This document shows, one piece after another, positions 21,948 to 27,804 of a DNA stretch of 37,154 nt. The notes beneath the pieces were generated by a model, which was given only the letters and a program-made list of their open reading frames with translations, was not told the origin of the DNA and made no database searches. Source of the stretch: a virus; IMG/VR virus record IMGVR_UViG_3300035698_003662, positions 1 to 37,154 of that record; one strand, written 5' to 3'. Each line of letters starts with the position of its first letter. The stretch's first letter is position 1. The translations under genes were made by a program, and so were the position numbers.

Positions 21948-22729
21948 AGTTTTTTTAGGTAGCCGCCAATCTTGCGTTTGATTTGTGCGCGCTGTTTATT
22001 GCTCACCGGTAGCTTTTCGACGTTAGCCAATGCGTCGTGTAGCGACTTCTTGTTGCTCTTTACGTGTGTTACTCGTTCCATTGTAGCACGGTACATTTTG
22101 TCGTCCTCGGTTGGCTTTGGTGCCACCTTCCGGGTTTCTGTTTTCGGTGCTGTGATTTTCTCAACGTTGGCACTTTCTTTTGCTAGGTCGGCAATTACCT
22201 TTTCGACAAGGTGAGCCGGTAGCAAGTTAAACATTGCGTTACGCTGTGCTTTCGACAATGCCGTTTCCCGGGCAAACCGGTTGTACTCGGTGCTTCCTTT
22301 GCCGTCGTTTACCGACCGTTGGTACGGCTCAAACTTAATACCCCATGACCCGCCGCCGCTTTCTATATCTTGCGCGTAAACCATTACTTGTACACCTTCT
22401 TGGCCGTTGGCCGTTCGGTCCTCAATCATTGGTGGCTTATCCGATATTTGGATAATGTGGCCACTCGACCGGTCGCGGTTAATAACCCGGACGGCCTCGC
22501 GCACACCTTGGTACGATAGCCCCCGGATTGTTTGGTCTTGTTCGTCCTCATACTCGTAAATGAGGGTCTTTGTTGCTTGCCCCAATAACTCTTGGCCAAT
22601 CAATTTGTCGTCTGCTAATTCCGAGGCGACAAAGTATTGTGCTTCCTTCTTTACCGGGCTTGTTACCGCGATAAGGTTTGTTTTCTTGGTACGACGAGTT
22701 GGGGTTTTTTTCGTAGTTTTTTTAGCCAT
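21944..22729 (-). CDS. putative ssDNA-annealing/recombination protein
   Basis: A 261-residue protein with a Lys-rich N-terminus. It shows a LSYQGVREAVRVINRDRSSG segment, a central strand-rich part (QEGVQVMVYAQDIESGGGSW), and a RFARETALSKAQRNAMFNLL helix, resembling the 'A-x-T-x-A-x-x-R-N-A' helix of phage recombination proteins. A linker rich in Lys/Thr/Pro leads to a C-terminal basic helical region. The adjacent PD-(D/E)XK nuclease gene overlaps it, supporting a two-component recombinase. Family assignment (ERF/RecT-like) is not certain; it could be a different DNA-binding protein. Confidence 0.5.
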   Translation of the reverse strand: MAKKTTKKTPTRRTKKTNLIAVTSPVKKEAQYFVASELADDKLIGQELLGQATKTLIYEYEDEQDQTIRGLSYQGVREAVRVINRDRSSGHIIQISDKPPMIEDRTANGQEGVQVMVYAQDIESGGGSWGIKFEPYQRSVNDGKGSTEYNRFARETALSKAQRNAMFNLLPAHLVEKVIADLAKESANVEKITAPKTETRKVAPKPTEDDKMYRATMERVTHVKSNKKSLHDALANVEKLPVSNKQRAQIKRKIGGYLKKL

Positions 22730-22733
22730 ATTA

Positions 22734-23156
22734 TTACTCGGTTACTTCCTTTATGCTCACGCGTGGCGACAACTCTTTTTCCTTAAATGCTGTTTGCTTC
22801 ACGTCAACCGGGATAATTCCTTTTTCCACTAGGTCCTCAAACTTTGCTTTGTCGAGTTCCCGGGTGATTGCGCCGACCGCTTCCATTTCCTTGCGCATTT
22901 TCGGTGTGGTCATGCCTTCGACAACGTCAATGTCGTACCACTTCTTAAACGCCGGGGAGTACGTAACTTTGATTTTGTCGTTTGCAATGTTCGTTTTGTG
23001 GTTCTCTTTTACGTCCGTCTTTAATGCTTCCTCGGCGTCTTGCGCTCTAATTTTCAAGCTGTCGAGTTCGTCAAATACTTTGCGGTGCTTTTTCCTATAC
23101 TCGGCCATTGCTACCAATGCGCCGGTGTATTGCTCTAGGGTTTTAATTTTGCTCAT
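22734..23156 (-). CDS. hypothetical protein of the recombination cluster, 140 residues
   Basis: I start at ATG 23156 (MSKIKTLEQYTGALVAMAEY) because the longer frame overlaps the HTH gene and TAAGAGCAA lies seven bases upstream. It has an N-terminal charged helix (coiled-coil-like), a strand-rich middle (NDKIKVTYSPAFKKWYDIDV) and a C-terminal helix and strand. The layout loosely resembles Gam/Gp157-type proteins that protect ends, but no signature is decisive. It precedes the annealing protein by four bases. Confidence 0.5.
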   Translation of the reverse strand: MSKIKTLEQYTGALVAMAEYRKKHRKVFDELDSLKIRAQDAEEALKTDVKENHKTNIANDKIKVTYSPAFKKWYDIDVVEGMTTPKMRKEMEAVGAITRELDKAKFEDLVEKGIIPVDVKQTAFKEKELSPRVSIKEVTE

Positions 23157-23169
23157 ATTGTTATTGCTC

Positions 23170-23418
23170 TTAAATGTGGTGGGTGCCGTCCTCGACACTT
23201 ACCACAAACTTAATAATGTTCTCGCCCTTAATGCGGTACTGCTTTTGCCGACCGGTTCCGATAACAACCGCCTTTAGCAAGTTGCTATTTTTCCGGTCCG
23301 ATAAAATGTGTCGTCGGTATGTTGCAATGTTCTTGCACCAACTAAACACTTTCTCGTCGACCATTTCGCTTAAGTTGTACCACCTTTCGGGGTCAATCCT
23401 CTGTGCTTTATCCTTCAT
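23170..23418 (-). CDS. helix-turn-helix DNA-binding protein (excisionase-like)
   Basis: An 82-residue protein: RIDPERWYNLSEMVDEKVFS, then CKNIATYRRHILSDRKNSNL, then a wing-like AVVIGTGRQKQYRIKGENII. This helix-turn-helix plus wing with 'Y-R-I-x-G-x-x-I' is typical of excisionase/MerR-type regulators. It is the first gene after the second copy of the promoter/operator, so it may regulate itself and the recombination genes. The stop TAA opens the leader of the next gene. Its targets are inference. Confidence 0.6.
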   Translation of the reverse strand: MKDKAQRIDPERWYNLSEMVDEKVFSWCKNIATYRRHILSDRKNSNLLKAVVIGTGRQKQYRIKGENIIKFVVSVEDGTHHI

Positions 23419-23426
23419 ATATTAGT

Positions 23427-23455
23427 ATCTTACTCTTGTTGTTAATCGTTGTCAA
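23427..23455 (-). promoter_or_regulatory. second copy of the early promoter (TTGACA-N17-TAAGAT)
   Basis: TTGACA (23450-23455) and TAAGAT (23427-23432) are 17 bases apart, and the box ends eight bases before ATG 23418. The -35 neighbourhood, ATAACAACGATTGACAAC, closely matches that at 25.98 kb. The short direct repeat ACAACGATT overlaps the -35. Confidence 0.7.
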
Positions 23456-23461
23456 TCGTTG

Positions 23462-23470
23462 TTATCCACA
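23462..23470. promoter_or_regulatory. DnaA-box-like site next to the second promoter
   Basis: TTATCCACA on the plus strand is a perfect match to the DnaA-box consensus, 7 bases upstream of the -35. A similar pairing occurs at 25.99-26.02 kb. Confidence 0.55.
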
Positions 23471-23482
23471 ACTTATACAGTT

Positions 23483-24010
23483 TTATTGCGGCCTATACTC
23501 GCCTTGTCCTATTTCTCGATATTCGACCTTTATAACGCCACTTTGTAAATCTGCAATTTCCTTAAATGCAAAACTGCTTAAGTCCAACGTCCGGTCCGGG
23601 TGTACGCTCAAGTCCGGGCCGAAGTCGTTTATAAGTACCTCAACCGTTTTTCCGTTCTCGAGGTTTGTAACCTCAACCATGGTTCCGCGCTCATACTCAT
23701 TTGAGGCGGCCGTGCGGTGGTCCTTGCTCCACGGGATACCGTCAAGGTCATAGTCGTACCAACTCGCGTTTGTTTCTTTAAGCGGCTCTATCATTTCCGG
23801 CACGTCGCCGTACCCTTCCTCATGCTCACAAATAACCGTGTTGAGTGTGCATATTTCCCAATGCCTCACTCGTTCCTCTAAGCCCTCAATGCTGTTTGCT
23901 TTTTTGTAGTTAGACACCCCAAGCGTTACGGCAACGACCGTAATTACTACTATGTAGAGAAGCAATAAATATGCCGCTCGCTTCGCCTTACTGTGTTGTT
24001 TTAATTCCAT
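23483..24010 (-). CDS. membrane-anchored RlpA-like double-psi beta-barrel protein
   Basis: A 175-residue protein. Residues 11-32 (AAYLLLLYIVVITVVAVTLG) form one membrane anchor. Residues about 85-165 match the RlpA-like double-psi barrel: NASWYDYDLDGIPWSKDHRT, AASNEYERGTMVEVTNLENG, KTVEVLINDFGPDL, DRTLDLSSFAFKEIADLQ and GVIKVEYREI. In RlpA lytic transglycosylases the sequence is TAAH; here it is TAAS, so the usual His is missing while the Asp of IND-x-GP remains. It may bind or remodel cell-wall glycan at the host membrane rather than cleave it. Being in the early region, not by the lysis genes, suggests exclusion or envelope modification. Confidence 0.75.
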   Translation of the reverse strand: MELKQHSKAKRAAYLLLLYIVVITVVAVTLGVSNYKKANSIEGLEERVRHWEICTLNTVICEHEEGYGDVPEMIEPLKETNASWYDYDLDGIPWSKDHRTAASNEYERGTMVEVTNLENGKTVEVLINDFGPDLSVHPDRTLDLSSFAFKEIADLQSGVIKVEYREIGQGEYRPQ

Positions 24011-24028
24011 AATGATTGTGTTTACTTT

Positions 24029-24694
24029 TTAGAATAATGCGCCGTCCTTGACGCCGTAATAATTGGACCAGTCGGCCGGGTTGTAGTTCCCAATGTCGCC
24101 CCGGTAATCCGAGCGCACCGACTTACTGCGTGCAATTGCTCTTTGCACTAGGTCGGTATGCGTCTTAAACATTTGCGACAAGGTGGTTGTATCGTCGCTT
24201 CGTCCTTGCATTTCGCCTTGCCAATAATAGGCACTTCTTGGTATTGATTGACCTTTAAGCGCTTTCCAAGCCCAATTGGTAAGCACCCAATAACCAGTAT
24301 TCCTTAATGTGTCGGGTTGCTTCACAAGGCCCAAATAATCGCATTTGGTTTGCCTCTTAATCGTTGTGTTGCTTACCTCGAGCTTTGGCATGTGTACTTT
24401 GTTTGCTTCGGTAAACTCCATGCCTTTCTCGTTTTGGTTCTGCCGTACCTTCCGGGCCATGGCCAATATAAGTAATGCGTCGTGAAGGTCTGCCGTGTAC
24501 TCAACTATTTTCATGCTCATATTGCAATTGGGGCATTTGGTACGGTCGGTTACTTCCGGTACTGACTGACGCAAGCATGCCATTAGATAGTCGATATTGT
24601 CGGCCGCTTCCGGGTTCTTTTGGACCACCCGGGCAACCACTTGTATTATTGGCTTTATCTTGCCGGGGTGGTATTTCACTTCTTTTTTGCTCAT
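24029..24694 (-). CDS. zinc-binding, winged-helix-like hypothetical protein
   Basis: A 221-residue protein. A helical N-terminus is followed by KCPNCNMSMKIVEYTADLHD, a C-x-x-C knuckle near residue 54, then KCDYLGLVKQPDTLRNTGYW and VLTNWAWKALKGQSIPRSAY, which looks like a winged helix. The tail is Arg/Ser/Asp-rich. A DNA-binding or replication-initiation role is possible because it lies between the two DnaA-box regions, but there is no proof. Leader AAAAAATCTATG. Confidence 0.5.
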   Translation of the reverse strand: MSKKEVKYHPGKIKPIIQVVARVVQKNPEAADNIDYLMACLRQSVPEVTDRTKCPNCNMSMKIVEYTADLHDALLILAMARKVRQNQNEKGMEFTEANKVHMPKLEVSNTTIKRQTKCDYLGLVKQPDTLRNTGYWVLTNWAWKALKGQSIPRSAYYWQGEMQGRSDDTTTLSQMFKTHTDLVQRAIARSKSVRSDYRGDIGNYNPADWSNYYGVKDGALF

Positions 24695-24701
24695 AGATTT
24701 T

Positions 24702-24974
24702 TTACTTTACTTGCTCGGGGTCGCATATAAGTACGTCCCCCACAATTTCCGATTGGTTCCCGTATATGTAATAGTCGGTTGCCAATGCATTAAAGGGTAG
24801 CTTTTTACGTAACCCTTCCTCGTTGGCAATGAGGTATCGACCGTCTTTTGTTTGGGCCATTTCTATATGCCCGCCAACAAAAGCTTGTAGCTCGTCCAAC
24901 TGAAAGTCGGTACCGTTCTTTGGTTCGACTTGTATAATTTCCCCACTCGTTTTTATGTGTATTGCTTTGCTCAT
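24702..24974 (-). CDS. DUF3846-like small protein
   Basis: A 90-residue protein: SKAIHIKTSGEIIQVEPKNG, TDFQLDELQAFVGGHIEMAQ, DGRYLIANEEGLRKKLPFNA, then NQSEIVGDVLIC. The order 'F-x-L-x-E-L-Q-x-x-V-G-G', 'x-N-E-E-G-x-x-x-x-L-P-x-N' and 'I-V-G-D-V-L' fits the DUF3846 pattern found in phages and conjugative elements. Role unknown. It overlaps the next upstream gene by 4 bases and precedes the 221-residue gene by 7. Confidence 0.65.
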   Translation of the reverse strand: MSKAIHIKTSGEIIQVEPKNGTDFQLDELQAFVGGHIEMAQTKDGRYLIANEEGLRKKLPFNALATDYYIYGNQSEIVGDVLICDPEQVK

Positions 24975-25192
24975 ACTTGTAATACTTCCTCGTTACGTAA
25001 CACGCCAAGCGCTGTATATCCGGGTTCTGTTCCGATACCGCTACTCGCACCCATAATTGCAAACATTTTGCCTACTCCGTCAAAACACTTTTCCTTTTCG
25101 TTTGCAACAAATACCTCTACGTCGCCAAGTTCTTTTTGCCACCCCTCGAGTTGCTTTATAACTTGTGAAATGGTTGTTGATTTTTTGCTCAT
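24971..25192 (-). CDS. small protein, 73 residues, unknown function
   Basis: A compact protein: TISQVIKQLEGWQKELGDVE, VFVANEKEKCFDGVGKMFAI, with a Gly-rich end. The pattern 'L-x-x-W-x-x-E-L-G-D-x-E-V-x-V' recurs in small phage proteins. It is translationally coupled to the DUF3846 gene (ATGA). The leader is TAAAAAACTATG. No functional claim can be made. Confidence 0.5.
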   Translation of the reverse strand: MSKKSTTISQVIKQLEGWQKELGDVEVFVANEKEKCFDGVGKMFAIMGASSGIGTEPGYTALGVLRNEEVLQV

Positions 25193-25198
25193 AGTTTT

Positions 25199-25450
25199 TT
25201 AGTATGCCGGGTTGAGCCGGCGGTTAATAAGTTCCTCGTCCTCGGTCCTCGACTTCACCTTAAGCGTTACGCTGTATCCGTAGCAATGTACGTTTACGTC
25301 GTCGCTATCTGCCTTTTGTCTTATGTTGCAAAATCCCGCGCCGACTGCTTTACCATGTAACACTTTCGCAATGTCGCTGTGGTTTGTTCCTTTGCCGAAA
25401 ATTGCGAAGTCGCCATGCTCTGTTACTACGTACTTTTGTTCAATGTCCAT
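25199..25450 (-). CDS. small conserved phage-like protein, 83 residues
   Basis: Reads MDIEQKYVVTEHGDFAIFGK ... HGKAVGAGFCNIRQKADSDD, with the A-G-F-C-x-I segment and a beta-rich C-terminus (VNVHCYGYSVTLKVKSRTED). It carries no nuclease or DNA-binding motif. It follows the 78-residue zinc protein by 8 bases and ends 6 bases before the next ATG. Position in the early operon near the promoter suggests host takeover or anti-defence, but that is only context. Confidence 0.5.
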   Translation of the reverse strand: MDIEQKYVVTEHGDFAIFGKGTNHSDIAKVLHGKAVGAGFCNIRQKADSDDVNVHCYGYSVTLKVKSRTEDEELINRRLNPAY

Positions 25451-25458
25451 AAATCTTT

Positions 25459-25695
25459 TTATTGCTCTAGCTTACAATCCGGGCAAGGCGCCGTGCCTAT
25501 GTCTGCCATGTGAGGTTCGCCCGGGTAAACTTGTTCCATGGTTGATACCTCACCCTCGCCCCCGCACGTTTCGCACTCCGGCTCTTTGCTTCCGTCTGCC
25601 CCGCATGCAATACATTGATTGGTCGGTAGCATTTCACTTTCGCAACACATGGAAAGGGGAGTGGTAACTTTGATTTTCTCTAGTGTATTTTCCAT
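25459..25695 (-). CDS. zinc-finger protein with several C-x-x-C pairs
   Basis: A 78-residue protein with CC at 17-18, CIAC near 28, CETC near 41 and CPDC near 71, giving DnaJ-like 'C-x-x-C-x-G-x-G' in CETCGGEGEV. Two zinc sites are plausible. It could be an adaptor or chaperone-like protein. Its last codons, L-E-Q then TAA, contain GAGCAA 12 bases before the next gene's ATG. Early in the operon, directly after the first gene. Family unknown. Confidence 0.55.
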   Translation of the reverse strand: MENTLEKIKVTTPLSMCCESEMLPTNQCIACGADGSKEPECETCGGEGEVSTMEQVYPGEPHMADIGTAPCPDCKLEQ

Positions 25696-25696
25696 A

Positions 25697-25930
25697 CTAT
25701 TTTGTTTCCCTTTCGTTACTAAACTCCGGTGTTAGTCCGACCTTTTGCATAAACTCGCGCATGCTCATTTCGACCGCTTGGCCACCATGCACAATTGCGA
25801 CTTCCACCACTTGCTCGTCCTTCCACCCTTCCGTAAACTCTGCAATCTTGGTTGGGTAGTCGGCCCCAATGGTGAGTAGTAAGTAAACTGGCTTACGCCC
25901 ACCAAAAGGTATTAAATCTTTTTTGCTCAT
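25697..25930 (-). CDS. first gene of the early operon, 77 residues, unknown function
   Basis: Reads MSKKDLIPFGGRKPVYLLLT, then IGADYPTKIAEFTEGWKDEQ and VVEVAIVHGGQAVEMSMREF. It looks like a single alpha/beta domain. The TTGACA/TATACT promoter lies 32 bases upstream and TAAGAGCAA six bases before ATG 25930. As the first gene after the strongest promoter it should be made early and in quantity, the place for host-takeover proteins. No homology is recognised. Confidence 0.55.
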   Translation of the reverse strand: MSKKDLIPFGGRKPVYLLLTIGADYPTKIAEFTEGWKDEQVVEVAIVHGGQAVEMSMREFMQKVGLTPEFSNERETK

Positions 25931-25961
25931 AACCTTTTGCTCTTAACTTGTTAATACTTAA

Positions 25962-25990
25962 AGTATATATCCGTTGTTATTTGTTGTCAA
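25962..25990 (-). promoter_or_regulatory. early promoter, consensus -35/-10
   Basis: TTGACA (25985-25990) and TATACT (25962-25967) are separated by exactly 17 bases on the minus strand. This is the best sigma70-type promoter in the window. The surrounding ATAACAGCGTTTGACAAC is repeated at 23.43-23.47 kb. Confidence 0.8.
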
Positions 25991-25996
25991 ACGCTG

Positions 25997-26019
25997 TTAT
26001 GCACATAACTTGTGGATAA
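25997..26019. promoter_or_regulatory. two DnaA-box-like sites
   Basis: TTATGCACA (25997-26005, plus) and TTATCCACA (26011-26019, minus), both matching TTATNCACA, lie just upstream of the early promoter. They could recruit host DnaA for replication or for promoter control. Confidence 0.55.
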
Positions 26020-26032
26020 GTCCCTAAAACAC

Positions 26033-26058
26033 AAAAAACCCTTATAACTAGGGCTTTT
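26033..26058 (-). terminator. intrinsic terminator ending the late region
   Basis: On the minus strand, AAAAGCCCT/AGGGTTTTTT pairs around a 7-base loop and ends in a run of T followed by GTGTTTT. It lies between the holin-like gene and the early promoter, where late transcription should stop. Confidence 0.65.
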
Positions 26059-26061
26059 GAC

Positions 26062-26134
26062 CACTCCCCTACCCTACCGGGTGGGTCCGGTAAACGTCCG
26101 GGGGAGTGAAAATTGGGTACCCCCTCGGTGGGGG
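26062..26134. other. GC-rich stem-loops in the regulatory hub
   Basis: An 8-bp stem CACTCCCC/GGGGAGTG (26062-26069 with 26101-26108) encloses repeated CCGG and ACCC/GGGT elements. A second hairpin CCCCC-TCGGT-GGGGG is at 26120-26134. No gene is seen here. The function may be origin structure, packaging site or a second terminator. Confidence 0.5.
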
Positions 26135-26158
26135 ATAGGGGACCGCTTACAAAAAGAT

Positions 26159-26196
26159 AACCGACACCACTTTGTTTTTTTCGAGTGGTGCCGGTT
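26159..26196. other. inverted repeat, 13-bp arms
   Basis: AACCGACACCACT (26159-26171) and AGTGGTGCCGGTT (26184-26196) pair at 12 of 13 positions around a 12-base T-rich loop (plus strand). It lies just downstream of the holin-like gene (about 40 bases). It may be a terminator-like hairpin or a protein-binding cruciform. Confidence 0.6.
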
Positions 26197-26232
26197 GCGT
26201 GGGCTTCGTTGTCGCTGTTTTGCAATTGACCT

Positions 26233-26538
26233 TTACCCGGTATACCCTGTGTCTGCTTCTTTACTGCCAGTCAATCCGGTTGTCTTGTATCCTAGGTAGG
26301 CCACGAAGTACGATACCAACCCTTGGGCGACTACTCCCAAGTACTCGGTAAATTGCGCGCTTTCAAGTTGACCATTTGCAAGTGCGAAGCCAAACACACC
26401 CCCAAATGATAATACGGCGGCAACTGTTCTTATGGCCGTTTTGTTTTTGTCGCTAAGGGGTATTCCCTTCGCTCTTTTGGCTAACTGTACTAATGCCGTT
26501 GTTATAACGCCGACGGCAAGCGTAATTGGGTCAATCAT
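26233..26538 (-). CDS. holin-like membrane protein
   Basis: A 101-residue protein with hydrophobic segments at about 3-19 (DPITLAVGVITTALVQLA), 37-54 (TVAAVLSFGGVFGFALAN) and 65-85 (YLGVVAQGLVSYFVAYLGY), plus charged ends. Small multi-membrane proteins next to the endolysin usually make the membrane lesions that release it. It follows the endolysin gene by 10 bases. Holins vary in sequence, so this is by topology and place. Confidence 0.6.
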   Translation of the reverse strand: MIDPITLAVGVITTALVQLAKRAKGIPLSDKNKTAIRTVAAVLSFGGVFGFALANGQLESAQFTEYLGVVAQGLVSYFVAYLGYKTTGLTGSKEADTGYTG

Positions 26539-26548
26539 AGTTTTTTAT

Positions 26549-27688
26549 TTAATATAGCTCGTTTAATTTCTTAAGTGTCTTTGGGCCACATACTCGACCT
26601 CGCAAATAATTAAGCTCGGCGTCCGAAGCTACTTTGTGCTTCTTTTGCCATGCTAGTACCGACTTAGCGGTAATTTGCAAGTACCGGCCCGTGCTTTGTA
26701 CGTTGCCCGGAAATAGGCCCTCGTACTTAAATATATTTTGCATGGCCACAACGTCCCGGCTTGTTTCGCCAAACGTCATACGCCTATCAAAATTATAACT
26801 CGGTTTCTTACTTGGTGGTACTGGTTGAGGTTGTGGGGTTGGTGTCGGTGTTGGGGTTGGGGTTGGTGTCGGTGTTGGGGTTGGGGTTGGTGTCCCGTCG
26901 CGCCAAGCATTGCTCAAGTCGTGTAGTGAGGCACAAAATGTCATGTGCTTATTTATCCACTCTTGGTCAATCAATCGTATACCGTCAAATGTTGTTGAGT
27001 GGTGGCCCCAACTGTCTTGGATTATGAGTACTTTTCGTCCCCGATAAATGCCGTAGTCCAATGCGGTAACGCTGTGGTGTACGGTCTTTGGTAAGCCAAG
27101 GTCTTTTGGTTCCCCGGTCCACTCTTTGTAATTAAATCTGTACCACGTCATAACCGGTTTTGCGATACCGTCTTTTCGGTTCGCTTCCATGTATGACGCT
27201 ATGCGCTCAACGTCGAAGGGGTGTTGTACGTATCCGCCACCCTTGAAAATGAGGCCCATTTGTTCGTCCGATACTTTCCGGTCAATGTCCATAATGGTTG
27301 CCTCGTTCATGTTCTGCGAAGGCATAAACGCCTCGAGTGTCGAGCCATGCTTGCTTGCGATACTTAAACCGTCAACGCCCCACATGCCACCCCCGGGCTT
27401 ATTCTTGCGCCTGTCGTAAATGTCGGCCGCCGAAATGTCAACAAACCTTCCTTCCTCGCGCATGTTCTCAACACCAAGCATAAGCGCCAATGTCTGCGCA
27501 ACGCATGAAAACGAGCCGTCTTGATTGCGGACCTCGTAGCGTGGCCAATCGTTTTGGCCTTTGTCTACCCAAACCGGCGGGCTAAAGCTCGCTATTTCCT
27601 CGGCTTGGTAATCAAGCCCTTTTTCCTCAAGTGTTCGTGGGTCCTCTGCGGCCCCGGTAAACACGTTTTCCTCAAGTTTTTTTGCCAT
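26549..27688 (-). CDS. endolysin: papain-like cysteine peptidase plus peptidoglycan-binding domain
   Basis: A 379-residue protein. Residues about 45-260 have a papain/C39-like order: GSFSCVAQTLALML with Cys62, KTVHHSVTALDYG with His204/205, and LIIQDSWGHH with Asp225, the expected Cys-His-Asn/Asp set. Residues about 266-295 are a Thr-Pro repeat linker. Residues about 300-379 are a PG_binding_1 domain (RRMTFGETSRDVVAMQNIFK ... YLRGRVCGPKTLKKLNELY). It likely cuts a peptide bond in the wall. No signal peptide, so a holin should be needed. TAAGAGCAA lies four bases before ATG 27688, with a promoter about 75 bases upstream. Confidence 0.8.
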   Translation of the reverse strand: MAKKLEENVFTGAAEDPRTLEEKGLDYQAEEIASFSPPVWVDKGQNDWPRYEVRNQDGSFSCVAQTLALMLGVENMREEGRFVDISAADIYDRRKNKPGGGMWGVDGLSIASKHGSTLEAFMPSQNMNEATIMDIDRKVSDEQMGLIFKGGGYVQHPFDVERIASYMEANRKDGIAKPVMTWYRFNYKEWTGEPKDLGLPKTVHHSVTALDYGIYRGRKVLIIQDSWGHHSTTFDGIRLIDQEWINKHMTFCASLHDLSNAWRDGTPTPTPTPTPTPTPTPTPTPQPQPVPPSKKPSYNFDRRMTFGETSRDVVAMQNIFKYEGLFPGNVQSTGRYLQITAKSVLAWQKKHKVASDAELNYLRGRVCGPKTLKKLNELY

Positions 27689-27739
27689 ATATTTGCTCTT
27701 AGTTATTAAACGCCTTAATCGGCTGTATTTGCCCCTTAG

Positions 27740-27755
27740 AGAGCTTGCATGCTCT
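27740..27755. other. hairpin in the endolysin leader
   Basis: AGAGC-TTGCAT-GCTCT forms a five-base-pair hairpin in the ~75-base leader of the endolysin mRNA. It might delay or tune expression. The rest of the leader holds no gene. Confidence 0.4.
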
Positions 27756-27764
27756 GTTGGGTAT

Positions 27765-27773
27765 ATTGTACCA
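27765..27773 (-). promoter_or_regulatory. extended -10 promoter upstream of the endolysin gene
   Basis: TGG-TACAAT on the minus strand sits in the gap between the two small membrane proteins and the endolysin. It gives a leader of about 70 bases containing a hairpin. No good -35. Confidence 0.5.
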
Positions 27774-27804
27774 TTTCACCCTTGAAACGATACGGGGGAC
27801 CCCC

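Noticed and set aside
22076-22090. TGC-TACAAT inside the annealing-protein gene as a promoter
   Set aside because: It lies mid-gene with no nearby start downstream; a chance match is likely.
25977-26225. An 82-residue minus-strand open frame in the regulatory hub
   Set aside because: It covers DnaA boxes, the terminator and stem-loops, its composition follows the hairpins, and it has no leader of the types used elsewhere.
27794-27804. GGGGGACCCCC palindrome as a terminator
   Set aside because: With a one-base centre it cannot form a normal hairpin loop and no T-run follows.
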